Below, piece by piece: positions 1-6,860 of a stretch of DNA of 13,217 nt; the first letter of the stretch is position 1; each line of letters opens with the position of its first letter. A program made the translations under genes and the position numbers. Source of the DNA: JBCBSZ01 sp039197885. Lineage in GTDB: Bacteria; Actinomycetota; Acidimicrobiia; Acidimicrobiales; Poriferisodalaceae. Where the stretch lies: assembly GCA_039197885.1 (NCBI GenBank), contig JBCCTY010000093.1:1-13217 (forward strand), given 5' to 3'. The notes beneath the pieces are model-generated. The model did no database searches. It saw only the letters and a program-made list of their open reading frames with translations, and was not told where the DNA came from.

Positions 1-1
1 C

Positions 2-1876
2 CTGACCGAGAAGCTCCTCGTCGGCATCGTCAGCCAACGGGATGCGGTGCAGCGGGGCGAGCTCCTGCACGTCGTCGCCGAGGCGGGCCAGCGCGTCAGC
101 ACCGTCGATCTGGAGCTGATGACCACGGTCCTCGAGACGACCGAGTCGCTCGGCTTCGATCGGTGCGACGTGGTCGTGCGTTCCGACGAGGCCTGGCGTG
201 TCGTCGCGTCATCCGGAGGGACCTCGCTCCCGGCAGCGACGACGGCGGCCGGCGGCGTGCTCGGGACCCGTCTGCCATCTCGGGCGGAGGTCGACGACGC
301 CGACAGCCACGCTGCGCCGGCGTTGCGTCGCCTCGGTCTCGCCCGGGTCATCGTGCTGCGCCTGTCGACGTCGCCGTTGGCGGCGCTTCGCGTCGGGGTG
401 GCATCCGGCCGCCGGGCGTCCTCGGAGCAGCTGGAGGCGCTCGACCTGCTGGTCGGCCAGGCACGCGTGGCGCTCCAGAACGAGCTGCTCGTGGCAGAGC
501 TGCGCTCCACGCGACAGGCGCTGGAGAAGCAGGCGCTGACCGACTCGCTGACCGGTCTGCCGAATCGCGCTGCGTTCCATCGGCACCTGGGGGAGCGCAA
601 CACCGACGAGCACGACGGTGGTCGGGTCGCCGTCCTGTTCTGTGACCTCGACGGCTTCAAGGCGGTGAACGACGAGATGGGCCACGATGCGGGCGATGCC
701 CTCCTCGTCGAGGTGTCCCGACGATTGACGGGGCTGGTCAGCGAGGACGACCTGGTTGCTCGCCTCGGTGGCGACGAGTTCGTCGTGGTCGCGGCGGGCC
801 GCGACTCGGGGCAACTCGACCACCTCGCATCGGAGATCGTCCAGGCGGTCGGCGTCCCGGTGCCGATCGGCGACAGCGTCGCCGTCGTGGGGACCAGCGT
901 CGGTGTCGCCGAGGCCGAGCCGGGCCTCGACGACGACGAGGTCGTCCGCCGGGCGGACGCGGCCATGTACGCCGTCAAGTCGACGGGCAAGCGCAGCTGG
1001 AGACGGTTCGACGACTCACTCGAGGCTGCTCCCCGCCGATCGGTCCAGCTCCGCTCCGACATCCTCGCCGCCATCCGGCGCGACGAGCTCCGCCTCGAGT
1101 ACCAGCCGGTCGTCTCGGCCCGACCCGGACCCCTGCGCATCGTCCTCGCCGAAGCGCTGTTGCGATGGCATCACCCCGACTTCGGTCGGATCGGCCCGCA
1201 CGACACGCTCGCCGCTGCCATCGACGCCGGCAACCGCGACGAGGTCGAGGAGTGGGTGCTCCGCAAGGCCTGCACCGACGCGGCCCGCTGGCAGGTACCC
1301 AGCGGGCCGCCCGTACCCGTCGCGGTCAACCTGAGCCCGTCGCAGCTCCGGCGTCGCGAGCTCGTGCAGCTCGTGTCCACGACGCTCGCGGGCACCGGGC
1401 TGCCCGCCGAGTGCCTGGTGTTGGAGCTCTCGGAGCAGGCCACGATCGACCATCGCGACGTGCTCGCCAGCCTCGATGAGCTCCGTGCACGAGGGGTGTC
1501 ACTGGCGCTGGACGACTTCGGGACCGGCGAGGCGTCGCTGACGACGCTGCGGAGCGTCGAGCTCGACGTCCTGAAGCTCGACAAGAGCTTCGTCGACCGA
1601 TGCGAGTCGGTGGAGACGGAACGCAAGATCCTGGGTGCGATCGCGACGCTCGCCCAGGGCCTCGGCCTGATCGTCGTCGCCGAGGGGGTCGAGCGTCGCC
1701 AGCAGCTGGAGATCGTGCGTTCGTTCGACATCGAGCTGGTCCAGGGGTACATCGCCTTCCGCCCGCTCGTCGTCGAGGAGCTGAGCGCGGCGCTCGAACG
1801 CCAGCGCAGCGCCCCGGTACTGGCGCGGACCCCGGTGTCGACTGCATCGGCCGACACGCTCATCGATCGACCCTGA
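2..1876 (+). CDS. GAF-GGDEF-EAL cyclic-di-GMP turnover protein (5' end cut by window edge)
   Basis: The reading frame is open to the first base (the peptide before the GTG at 47 begins LTEKLLVGIVSQRDA), so the true start lies outside the window and 624 residues are visible. Numbering from the codon at position 2, residues 1-160 look like a GAF-type sensor ending in a helical linker. A GGDEF domain follows, with DSLTGLPNR from residue 181, FCDLDGFK, and an intact GGDEF at 256-260 (nt 767-781). The EAL domain has EALLRW at 384 (nt 1151), VNLSPSQL, LELSE, DDFGTG at 504, DVLKLDKSF, AEGVE and VQGY. Signature residues of both catalytic domains are present, so it could make and break c-di-GMP; which activity dominates cannot be read from sequence. 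The RxxD inhibitory I-site is absent: the matching four residues are SEDD. No membrane segment is visible in the part present. It is probably a cytoplasmic sensor-regulated signalling enzyme. Next gene on the same strand starts 79 nt downstream. Confidence 0.95.
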   Translation: MTEKLLVGIVSQRDAVQRGELLHVVAEAGQRVSTVDLELMTTVLETTESLGFDRCDVVVRSDEAWRVVASSGGTSLPAATTAAGGVLGTRLPSRAEVDDADSHAAPALRRLGLARVIVLRLSTSPLAALRVGVASGRRASSEQLEALDLLVGQARVALQNELLVAELRSTRQALEKQALTDSLTGLPNRAAFHRHLGERNTDEHDGGRVAVLFCDLDGFKAVNDEMGHDAGDALLVEVSRRLTGLVSEDDLVARLGGDEFVVVAAGRDSGQLDHLASEIVQAVGVPVPIGDSVAVVGTSVGVAEAEPGLDDDEVVRRADAAMYAVKSTGKRSWRRFDDSLEAAPRRSVQLRSDILAAIRRDELRLEYQPVVSARPGPLRIVLAEALLRWHHPDFGRIGPHDTLAAAIDAGNRDEVEEWVLRKACTDAARWQVPSGPPVPVAVNLSPSQLRRRELVQLVSTTLAGTGLPAECLVLELSEQATIDHRDVLASLDELRARGVSLALDDFGTGEASLTTLRSVELDVLKLDKSFVDRCESVETERKILGAIATLAQGLGLIVVAEGVERRQQLEIVRSFDIELVQGYIAFRPLVVEELSAALERQRSAPVLARTPVSTASADTLIDRP

Positions 1877-1917
1877 CCGAGTTGCCGGTGACCTTCCCCA
1901 TGCGATGAGCTCGGGGT

Positions 1918-1943
1918 CGGCGCCGTTCGGGGGATCGGCGCCG
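1918..1943 (+). other. Stem-loop abutting the acyl-CoA dehydrogenase ribosome binding site
   Basis: The octamer CGGCGCCG, itself palindromic, occurs at 1918-1925 and 1936-1943 and can form an 8-bp GC stem with a 10-nt loop. Its last base is the first base of the GGGAGGGGG ribosome binding site. It could be a weak terminator for the upstream signalling gene, or a structure affecting initiation of the downstream gene. There is no U-tract. The pairing is seen; any function is inference. Confidence 0.35.
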
Positions 1944-1951
1944 GGAGGGGG
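1943..1951 (+). promoter_or_regulatory. Strong Shine-Dalgarno sequence that sets the acyl-CoA dehydrogenase start
   Basis: GGGAGGGGG contains a GGAGG core (1944-1948) 7 nt before the GTG at 1956. It decides in favour of GTG 1956 over the in-frame ATG at 1905, which has no ribosome binding site and would add a Gly/Ser/Pro-rich 17-residue tail not expected for the family. Confidence 0.75.
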
Positions 1952-1955
1952 ACTC

Positions 1956-3200
1956 GTGCAGCCGATCTACAGCACCGACGCCGAGCGGTACCGCGAGAAG
2001 ATCCGAGCCTGGTTGGCGGAGCACCTGCCCGCCGACTGGGCGGGGATCGACGGGCTCCCGGCCGACCAGCGCGAGGTGTGGCTCGAGGAGTGGCGGGCGA
2101 CGTTGGCCGAAGCCGACCTCCTCGCGGTGTCCTGGCCCGTCGAGTACGGCGGAGCGGGCCTGTCACCGATCGAGCAGGTCGTCCTGGCCGAGGAGCTCGC
2201 TCGGGCGAACGTGCCGGCCGGAACCGGCAACGACAACTTCGGCTTCGGGATGATCGGTCCGACCCTGATGGTCAGCGGCACCGACGAGCAGAAGCAGCAG
2301 CTCCTCCCCCGGATCATCAGTGGTGAGGACCGGTGGTGTCAGGGCTACTCCGAGCCCGACGCCGGCAGCGATCTCGCCAACCTCGGTTGCAGGGCCGTGC
2401 TCGACGGCGACGAGTGGGTGATCGACGGCCAGAAGATCTGGACCTCCGGCGCGCAGACGGCGAACTGGATCTTCCTCCTCGCCCGGACCGATCCCGCCGA
2501 GGCCAAGCATCGGGGTATCACGTTCCTCCTCGTCCCGATGGACCAGGCGGGCATCGAGGTGCGACCCATCCGAGAGATGACCGGTGAGGCGCTCTTCAAC
2601 GAGGTGTTCTTCAGCGGTGCCCGCACGGCGGCCGACCACGTCGTCGGCGAGGTCAACGGCGGTTGGGCAGTGGCGAACACCTTGTTGGGCTTCGAGCGCG
2701 GCGGGCGGGCATCGGTGCTGTCGATCGGCTACCGGGCCGAGCTCGACCGGATCGTGGCCCTCGCCCACGATCGGGGCCTGGCCTCGGATCCGGTGATGCG
2801 CCAACGCCTCGCCGCCGCCCACTCGACCGTCGAGATCCTTCGCCTCCTCGGCATGCGAACCCTCACGGCCCGGCTCGCCGGCGGCAACCCGGGCCCGGAG
2901 AGCTCGATCATGAAGTTGCTCTGGAGCCACTACCACCACGAGGTGACCGAGCTGGCCATGGACCTGCTCGGAGCCGACGCGACGGCTCCGGCGGGCGAGG
3001 CTTGGGGACCGTCGATCGCCCCCGCTCGCGGTGTCGGCCCGCTCGACGCCGCGACCGCCGCCCACGTCTTCCTCGGCGCCCGCCCGGGCACGATCTATGC
3101 CGGGTCGTCCGAGGTGCAGCGCAACATCGTCGGTGAGCGCATCCTCGGGCTCCCGAAGGAACCCCGGGCCGACGGCGGGCCGTGGAACGAACGGGGTTGA
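1956..3200 (+). CDS. Acyl-CoA dehydrogenase family protein (FadE-like)
   Basis: Encodes 414 residues from GTG 1956, the usual length of a cytoplasmic FAD-dependent acyl-CoA dehydrogenase, which introduces the alpha-beta double bond into an acyl-CoA thioester. Visible family features: helical N-terminus (ERYREKIRAWLAEHLPADW), WPVEYGGAGLS, the FAD/substrate segment GYSEPDAGSDLA, WVIDGQKIWTSGA, a middle beta domain, and the C-terminal IYAGSSEVQRNIVGERILGL. Where medium-chain enzymes carry the base as YEGT, this protein has YAGS, so that glutamate is missing. A glutamate is present at residue 247 in GFERG, the place used by isovaleryl- and long-chain acyl-CoA dehydrogenases and by some mycobacterial steroid-degrading FadE proteins. 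I infer an active enzyme of that type. Substrate is unknown; branched or sterol side-chain acyl-CoA is possible. It ends 3 nt from the convergent downstream gene. No electron-transfer flavoprotein or thiolase gene is nearby. Confidence 0.93.
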   Translation: MQPIYSTDAERYREKIRAWLAEHLPADWAGIDGLPADQREVWLEEWRATLAEADLLAVSWPVEYGGAGLSPIEQVVLAEELARANVPAGTGNDNFGFGMIGPTLMVSGTDEQKQQLLPRIISGEDRWCQGYSEPDAGSDLANLGCRAVLDGDEWVIDGQKIWTSGAQTANWIFLLARTDPAEAKHRGITFLLVPMDQAGIEVRPIREMTGEALFNEVFFSGARTAADHVVGEVNGGWAVANTLLGFERGGRASVLSIGYRAELDRIVALAHDRGLASDPVMRQRLAAAHSTVEILRLLGMRTLTARLAGGNPGPESSIMKLLWSHYHHEVTELAMDLLGADATAPAGEAWGPSIAPARGVGPLDAATAAHVFLGARPGTIYAGSSEVQRNIVGERILGLPKEPRADGGPWNERG

Positions 3201-3203
3201 GCG

Positions 3204-4721
3204 TCAGGCCGTCGCCGGGACCGGCTGGACCGCCACGACCGGGTAGACCGGCGGGTTGGCGCCGAGGCTGCCGGCGAAGTCGCGGTCGCTGAAGCTGAAC
3301 ACACCCCCGTCGCTGCCGAGGAGCAGGTAGCCGGTGCCGTAGGGCACCATGGCCACGACGGGGCGGTTGAGCTCGGTGCCCGGTGCGAGCACACCCGGGA
3401 TCGAGCCGACGAACCCGGCATCGAAGGCGAACACGCCACCGTCCGATGCGACGAGCCAGTAGCCGACGCCGTCGGGATCGGGGGCCATGCCCACCACGGG
3501 AGCGTTGAGGTCCAGGCTGCCGGTCGAGCCCGAGAAGTCGGCGGCGCCGTAGTTGAACACGCCGCCGTCGGTGCCGATCAGCCAGTACCCGTCGCGATCG
3601 GGCGTCGCCTGCGCATCGATGATCGGACCGTTCAGTGGTAGCGCCCGTGCATCGCCGAAGGGGGTGCGGCCCACGGTGTCGACCACGGCGCCGTTGTCGT
3701 AGACGACGGCCCACTCCCCGGCCATGTCGCTGGGGATCAGCGCGACGGCCGCCGTCGCACCGACCTGCCAGGGCCAGGGGGCGCGACGGTCCAGCGCCGG
3801 TGCGCTGACGCCGTTCGGGAGCCGGATGGAGCCGTCGGCCTGGAGCGCCACCCAGGCGGTGCCGTCGTCGACGATGGCCAGGTCGACGAGCGTCCGAGCG
3901 CCGATCTGCTCGCACACGTGGCCGAGGTCGGGAGCACTGCCGAGGGGGAAGATCTCGCCGTCGATCGTCGACAGCCAGTACCCGTCACCGGAGCCACCAG
4001 CCGGGGCCGATCCATCGCAGGTGAAGGTCTGATCGGGCGTCGCGAACCCGGTGTTCAGCCCGTCGACGGTCTGGTCGGCCTGGACGAGGATCGCGTACCA
4101 GGCGACGGTCGAGTCGACGGGCAGGTTCACGCTCAAGGCCGAGGTCGCGAGGCCGGGGCTCCCGGGGTAGGCGGTGCCCTGGTACGCGCCGGGCAGGAAG
4201 GCCTGGAAGAGGAACCCGGTGCTGTCGCAGGAGGTCGCGGAGAACCACATCGGCACCTCGTTCGGCATGCCGAAGGCGAACGCGTCGAACCCGTCACACC
4301 CGGTCGACACGTCGAGGTCGAGGTCGATCCCGATCTCGAAGACCGGATCGGTCGCCGGGTCGGCGTCGAGGTAGGCCAGGTGGACGTCGAGCCCGTCACC
4401 GGCGACACAGGCGCCCTCGGAGCGCACGAGGACCAGGTCGTGGAGGAAGCCCTCGACCAGGTCGAGGTAGGCGTCGTCACCGTTGCAGTAGCTCGTGCCG
4501 TCGCTCCGCCACGTGAGCGGTGTGGTGAGACCCGCAGCGGTCAGGGTCGCATCGCTCGCCGGCTGCTCGGTCGACTCGTACAGCGCCAGCCGTTCCTCGA
4601 ACCCGGCCGCACGGTCACTCGTGACGACCGGAGCGCTGTTCGACTCGGAGGCGCCGCCTGCGCTCGCAGCGAGCAGCGGCAGGAGGACGAGTGCGGCGAT
4701 GACGGGGGAGAAGCGACGCAT
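3204..4721 (-). CDS. Secreted six-cysteine protein with C-terminal DGGVF-repeat (propeller-like) domain, paralogue A
   Basis: Function unknown. From ATG 4721 it encodes 505 residues. Residues 1-23 (MRRFSPVIAALVLLPLLAAS...) form a typical signal peptide, so the product is exported. An N-terminal domain (about 70-240) has cysteines 79, 105, 142, 165 and 235, a sixth lies at 270, and an acidic FEIGIDLDLDVSTGC segment could bind calcium. From 246 to the end there are about six degenerate repeats: GYWLSTIDGEIF (247), AWVALQADGSI (289), WAVVYDNGAV (337), GYWLIGTDGGVF (378), GYWLVASDGGVF (420) and GYLLLGSDGGVF (464). The last three add an F.GS tail, suggesting beta-propeller blades. There is no LPXTG motif or C-terminal anchor, so it is probably released or non-covalently attached. 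An upstream in-frame GTG at 4748 is possible but would bury the signal peptide behind nine residues. It lies 63 nt downstream of its paralogue (4785-6329) and probably arose by tandem duplication. Confidence 0.88.
   Translation of the reverse strand: MRRFSPVIAALVLLPLLAASAGGASESNSAPVVTSDRAAGFEERLALYESTEQPASDATLTAAGLTTPLTWRSDGTSYCNGDDAYLDLVEGFLHDLVLVRSEGACVAGDGLDVHLAYLDADPATDPVFEIGIDLDLDVSTGCDGFDAFAFGMPNEVPMWFSATSCDSTGFLFQAFLPGAYQGTAYPGSPGLATSALSVNLPVDSTVAWYAILVQADQTVDGLNTGFATPDQTFTCDGSAPAGGSGDGYWLSTIDGEIFPLGSAPDLGHVCEQIGARTLVDLAIVDDGTAWVALQADGSIRLPNGVSAPALDRRAPWPWQVGATAAVALIPSDMAGEWAVVYDNGAVVDTVGRTPFGDARALPLNGPIIDAQATPDRDGYWLIGTDGGVFNYGAADFSGSTGSLDLNAPVVGMAPDPDGVGYWLVASDGGVFAFDAGFVGSIPGVLAPGTELNRPVVAMVPYGTGYLLLGSDGGVFSFSDRDFAGSLGANPPVYPVVAVQPVPATA
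3216..3635 (-). repeat. Paralogous 3' block, copy A
   Basis: This 420-nt segment aligns without gaps to 4797-5216 at a constant offset of 1581 nt. Hand counting 395 positions (3241-3635) gives about 66 mismatches, near 83% identity, including a perfect 26-nt run at 3439-3464 versus 5020-5045. It encodes the last three DGGVF repeats of the protein. Confidence 0.85.
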
Positions 4722-4728
4722 GGGCCCG

Positions 4729-4734
4729 AACGTA
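4729..4734 (-). promoter_or_regulatory. Candidate -10 element (TACGTT) for leaderless transcription of paralogue A
   Basis: On the minus strand TACGTT ends 7 nt before the ATG at 4721, placing the predicted transcription start at the start codon. No Shine-Dalgarno sequence is present in the interval. No convincing -35 element is seen. Confidence 0.42.
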
Positions 4735-4784
4735 GGGAGCGGTCGCACAACGACGAAGCACGTCGCGCTCCCCGGTGGGCCAAC

Positions 4785-6329
4785 TCAGTCGGCCGTCGGG
4801 ACGGGTTGGATGGCGACGACCGGGTAGTCGGGTGGGTCGGCGCCGAGGCTGCCGGCGAACTGGCGGTCGCTGAAGTTGAACACGCCGCCGTCGGTGCCCA
4901 GGAGCACGTAGCCGTTGCCGTAGGGCTCCATGGCGATGATGGGGCGGTTCAGTTGGGTGCCGGGTTGGAGCACGCCGGGGATGGAGCCGACGAAGGGGGC
5001 GTCGAAGGCGAAGACGCCGCCGTCCGATGCGACGAGCCAGTAGCCGTCGCCGTCGGGGTCGGGGGCCATGCCGACGACGGGTTCGTTGAGGGTGAGGCTG
5101 CCGGTGGAGCCGGAGAACTCGGCGTCACCGAAGCTGAAGACGCCGCCGTCGGCCCCGATGAGCCAGTACCCGTTGCCCGACGGGGTGAGCTGGGCGTCGA
5201 TGATCGGCGCGTTCAGCTCCACATCCCGCAAGTCACCGAGCGGCGCCGGTCCCTCGCCGGTCGACTCGACGGCGCCGTTGTCGTAGACGACCCACCAGAC
5301 CTGGGCGGGGGGAGGAACCTGATCGGGCGGGTTGGGGACCTGCGAGATGCCCGTCATGAGCGCAACGGCACGGCTGGCGTCGAGTTGCCACGGCAACGGC
5401 GCTCGTGACTCCGTCCACAGCCCCCACGGCCCACGTGGGTACCGGATGAGTCCGTCGGCGTGGAGGGCGACCCATCCGGTTCGGTCCTCCTCCTGGAGCA
5501 CTGCGAGATCGACGATGCTCCGTGCGCCCGGCGGATCACAGATCTGACCGAGGTCCGGCGCCGAGCCCATCGCATGGATCTCGCCGTTCAACGTCGCGAG
5601 CCAGTACCCGTCGTCGGAGGTCGGGACCGGCGTCGCGCTCTCGCAGGTGATGACCTCCTGCGGCGTGAGGAAGGGTCCCGCCGAGTCGTAGGTGCCGTCC
5701 TCACCGAGGATCCCGGCATACCACCGGACGGTTCCGGTCATCGCCGGCACGAAGACGCCGAAGCTCCCGCCCTGCCAGCCGCTGGCGAGCCCTCCCCGGG
5801 CAGGCGTTCGTCCCAGGTCGACCGTGGGTCGTCCGAGGTCGTCACCGCGGACCCAGGTCTCGGAGTCGCAGCTCGGTGCCGTGATCCAGAAGGAGGCTTG
5901 CCCGGGAGCGCCCAGGACGAAGCCGTCCCACCCCTCGCAACCGGTGGTCTCGTCGAGATCGAGGTCCACGCCGATCTCGAAGAAGTCGACCTGTCGGTCC
6001 ACCTGATGCGCGTAGGAGCCGAGCACGACCATGCCGGGCTCGTCATCACACGCGCCGATCGACGTGAGCATGAGGAGGTCGGTGGCGACACCGTCTCCGG
6101 CGTCCATCCAGTGGTCGTCACCGAGGCAATAGGAGCCGGGGTCACCGAGCCAGCCGAAGCCCTCGGCGGCGACGAAGTCGCCGGTCATCTCGGACGGCCC
6201 GCTCGCCGAGAACCAGGCCAGGCGCTCGAGGGGGTCGTTCGGTCCGTCAGCGGGCCCGGGTCCGGCGGCGACCGCCGCCGGGAGCGCTCCGATGAGCACG
6301 GCGACGAGCAGCCCGATGATGAGACGCAT
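4785..6329 (-). CDS. Secreted six-cysteine protein with C-terminal DGGVF-repeat (propeller-like) domain, paralogue B
   Basis: Function unknown. From ATG 6329 it encodes 514 residues with a clear signal peptide (MRLIIGLLVAVLIGALPAAVAA). The N-terminal domain keeps all six cysteines of paralogue A (68, 94, 131, 154, 229, 264) with near-constant spacing, plus SYC.GDD, FEIGVDLDLDETTGC and W(I/F).A.SCDS. By eye it is far less similar (roughly 40% in this part) than the C-terminal third. The repeat region contains GYWLATLNGEI (241), GWVALHADGLI (285), WWVVYDNGAV (345), GYWLIGADGGVF (387), GYWLVASDGGVF (429) and GYVLLGTDGGVF (473). A proline-rich insert (VPNPPDQVPPPAQ, 331-343) is absent from paralogue A. 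No cell-wall sorting signal or transmembrane segment follows the repeats. The upstream in-frame GTG at 6356 is less likely for the same signal-peptide reason. An extracellular binding or recognition role is plausible but unproven. Confidence 0.88.
   Translation of the reverse strand: MRLIIGLLVAVLIGALPAAVAAGPGPADGPNDPLERLAWFSASGPSEMTGDFVAAEGFGWLGDPGSYCLGDDHWMDAGDGVATDLLMLTSIGACDDEPGMVVLGSYAHQVDRQVDFFEIGVDLDLDETTGCEGWDGFVLGAPGQASFWITAPSCDSETWVRGDDLGRPTVDLGRTPARGGLASGWQGGSFGVFVPAMTGTVRWYAGILGEDGTYDSAGPFLTPQEVITCESATPVPTSDDGYWLATLNGEIHAMGSAPDLGQICDPPGARSIVDLAVLQEEDRTGWVALHADGLIRYPRGPWGLWTESRAPLPWQLDASRAVALMTGISQVPNPPDQVPPPAQVWWVVYDNGAVESTGEGPAPLGDLRDVELNAPIIDAQLTPSGNGYWLIGADGGVFSFGDAEFSGSTGSLTLNEPVVGMAPDPDGDGYWLVASDGGVFAFDAPFVGSIPGVLQPGTQLNRPIIAMEPYGNGYVLLGTDGGVFNFSDRQFAGSLGADPPDYPVVAIQPVPTAD
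4797..5216 (-). repeat. Paralogous 3' block, copy B
   Basis: Partner of 3216-3635, aligned gap-free with offset 1581 nt. The same orientation and adjacent genes indicate a tandem duplication, possibly followed by local homogenisation of the 3' ends. Confidence 0.85.
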
Positions 6330-6337
6330 GGCGGCGG

Positions 6338-6343
6338 AGGGTA
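6338..6343 (-). promoter_or_regulatory. Candidate -10 element (TACCCT) for leaderless transcription of paralogue B
   Basis: TACCCT on the minus strand ends 8 nt before the ATG at 6329, and no Shine-Dalgarno sequence intervenes. A CGTTGTG heptamer begins exactly 31 nt before the ATG here and also in paralogue A, so the upstream block may have been duplicated with the genes. Confidence 0.42.
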
Positions 6344-6386
6344 CGGGTCGCGTCACAACGGCCCGACACCGGTCGGCGCGGTCGGC

Positions 6387-6848
6387 TCAACCCTGACGCA
6401 TCAATCGGAGCGCTTCGTCCTCGTCGGGGTCGAAGCCGGTGGTGTCGCGGCAGAGCTCGACCATGATCCCGTTGGGATCGACGTAGTAGTAGCTGTGGCA
6501 CCAGTCGTGGTCGAGGTCCATGAGCACCGGGACGCCGGCCTCCGCCAGGCGGCCACGGAGGTGGGTCTGCTGGTCCTCGTCGACCCGGATCGCGAGGTGG
6601 TTGACCCAGACCGGCAGGTCGAGGTCGGTCGAGATCGCCGTCTTGGCCGCCTCGAACCCGGGCAGGTGGAAGAACGCCACGCACGACCCGTCGCCCAGGT
6701 CGTAGAAGGTGTGCTTGAGCGCGCCGCCGTCGGGGATCGGCTGCACCTCGGTGCGGATCAGCGGCAGCTCGAGCAGCTCGCCGTAGAAGCGGTGGGTCTC
6801 CTCCAGGTCACGGCAGGCGAAGGCGACGTGGTGCAGACCGGCAGGCAT
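6387..6848 (-). CDS. VOC family protein (glyoxalase / extradiol dioxygenase fold)
   Basis: Encodes 153 residues, the size of a single-domain vicinal-oxygen-chelate protein with two beta-alpha-beta-beta-beta modules. The first module opens LHHVAFACRDLEETHRFY and the second WVNHLAIRVDE, closing with YYYVDPNGIMVELCRDT. Predicted metal ligands are His7, His84 and Glu131. The fourth ligand of glyoxalase I (a Glu at the end of module one, near CVAFFHL) is missing, so the site resembles the 2-His-1-carboxylate triad of extradiol dioxygenases more than a glyoxalase. Substrate is unknown. The protein is cytoplasmic. It starts 9 nt after the stop of the LLM oxidoreductase, implying a shared transcript or a local promoter overlapping that stop codon. 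No signal peptide and no other domain. Confidence 0.9.
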   Translation of the reverse strand: MPAGLHHVAFACRDLEETHRFYGELLELPLIRTEVQPIPDGGALKHTFYDLGDGSCVAFFHLPGFEAAKTAISTDLDLPVWVNHLAIRVDEDQQTHLRGRLAEAGVPVLMDLDHDWCHSYYYVDPNGIMVELCRDTTGFDPDEDEALRLMRQG

Positions 6849-6854
6849 GGCCCG

Positions 6855-6860
6855 AGCCTA
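6855..6860 (-). promoter_or_regulatory. Candidate -10 element (TAGGCT) before the VOC gene, overlapping the upstream stop codon
   Basis: TAGGCT on the minus strand ends 6 nt before the ATG at 6848. Its first three bases are the TAG stop of the LLM gene, so the match is partly imposed by the stop codon and is the weakest of the six such elements. Confidence 0.28.

Noticed and set aside
1905..1955. ATG 1905 as start of the acyl-CoA dehydrogenase
   Set aside because: It has no ribosome binding site and adds a Gly/Ser/Pro tail; GTG 1956 has GGAGG 7 nt upstream. It remains a possible alternative.
3918..5408. A 496-codon + strand frame opposite the paralogous secreted proteins
   Set aside because: It crosses the boundary between two genes and its repeats are only the reverse complement of the DGGVF coding repeats.
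6363..6376. CCGAC-ACCG-GTCGG as a terminator after the VOC gene
   Set aside because: A 5-bp stem without a U-tract is expected by chance in such GC-rich DNA.
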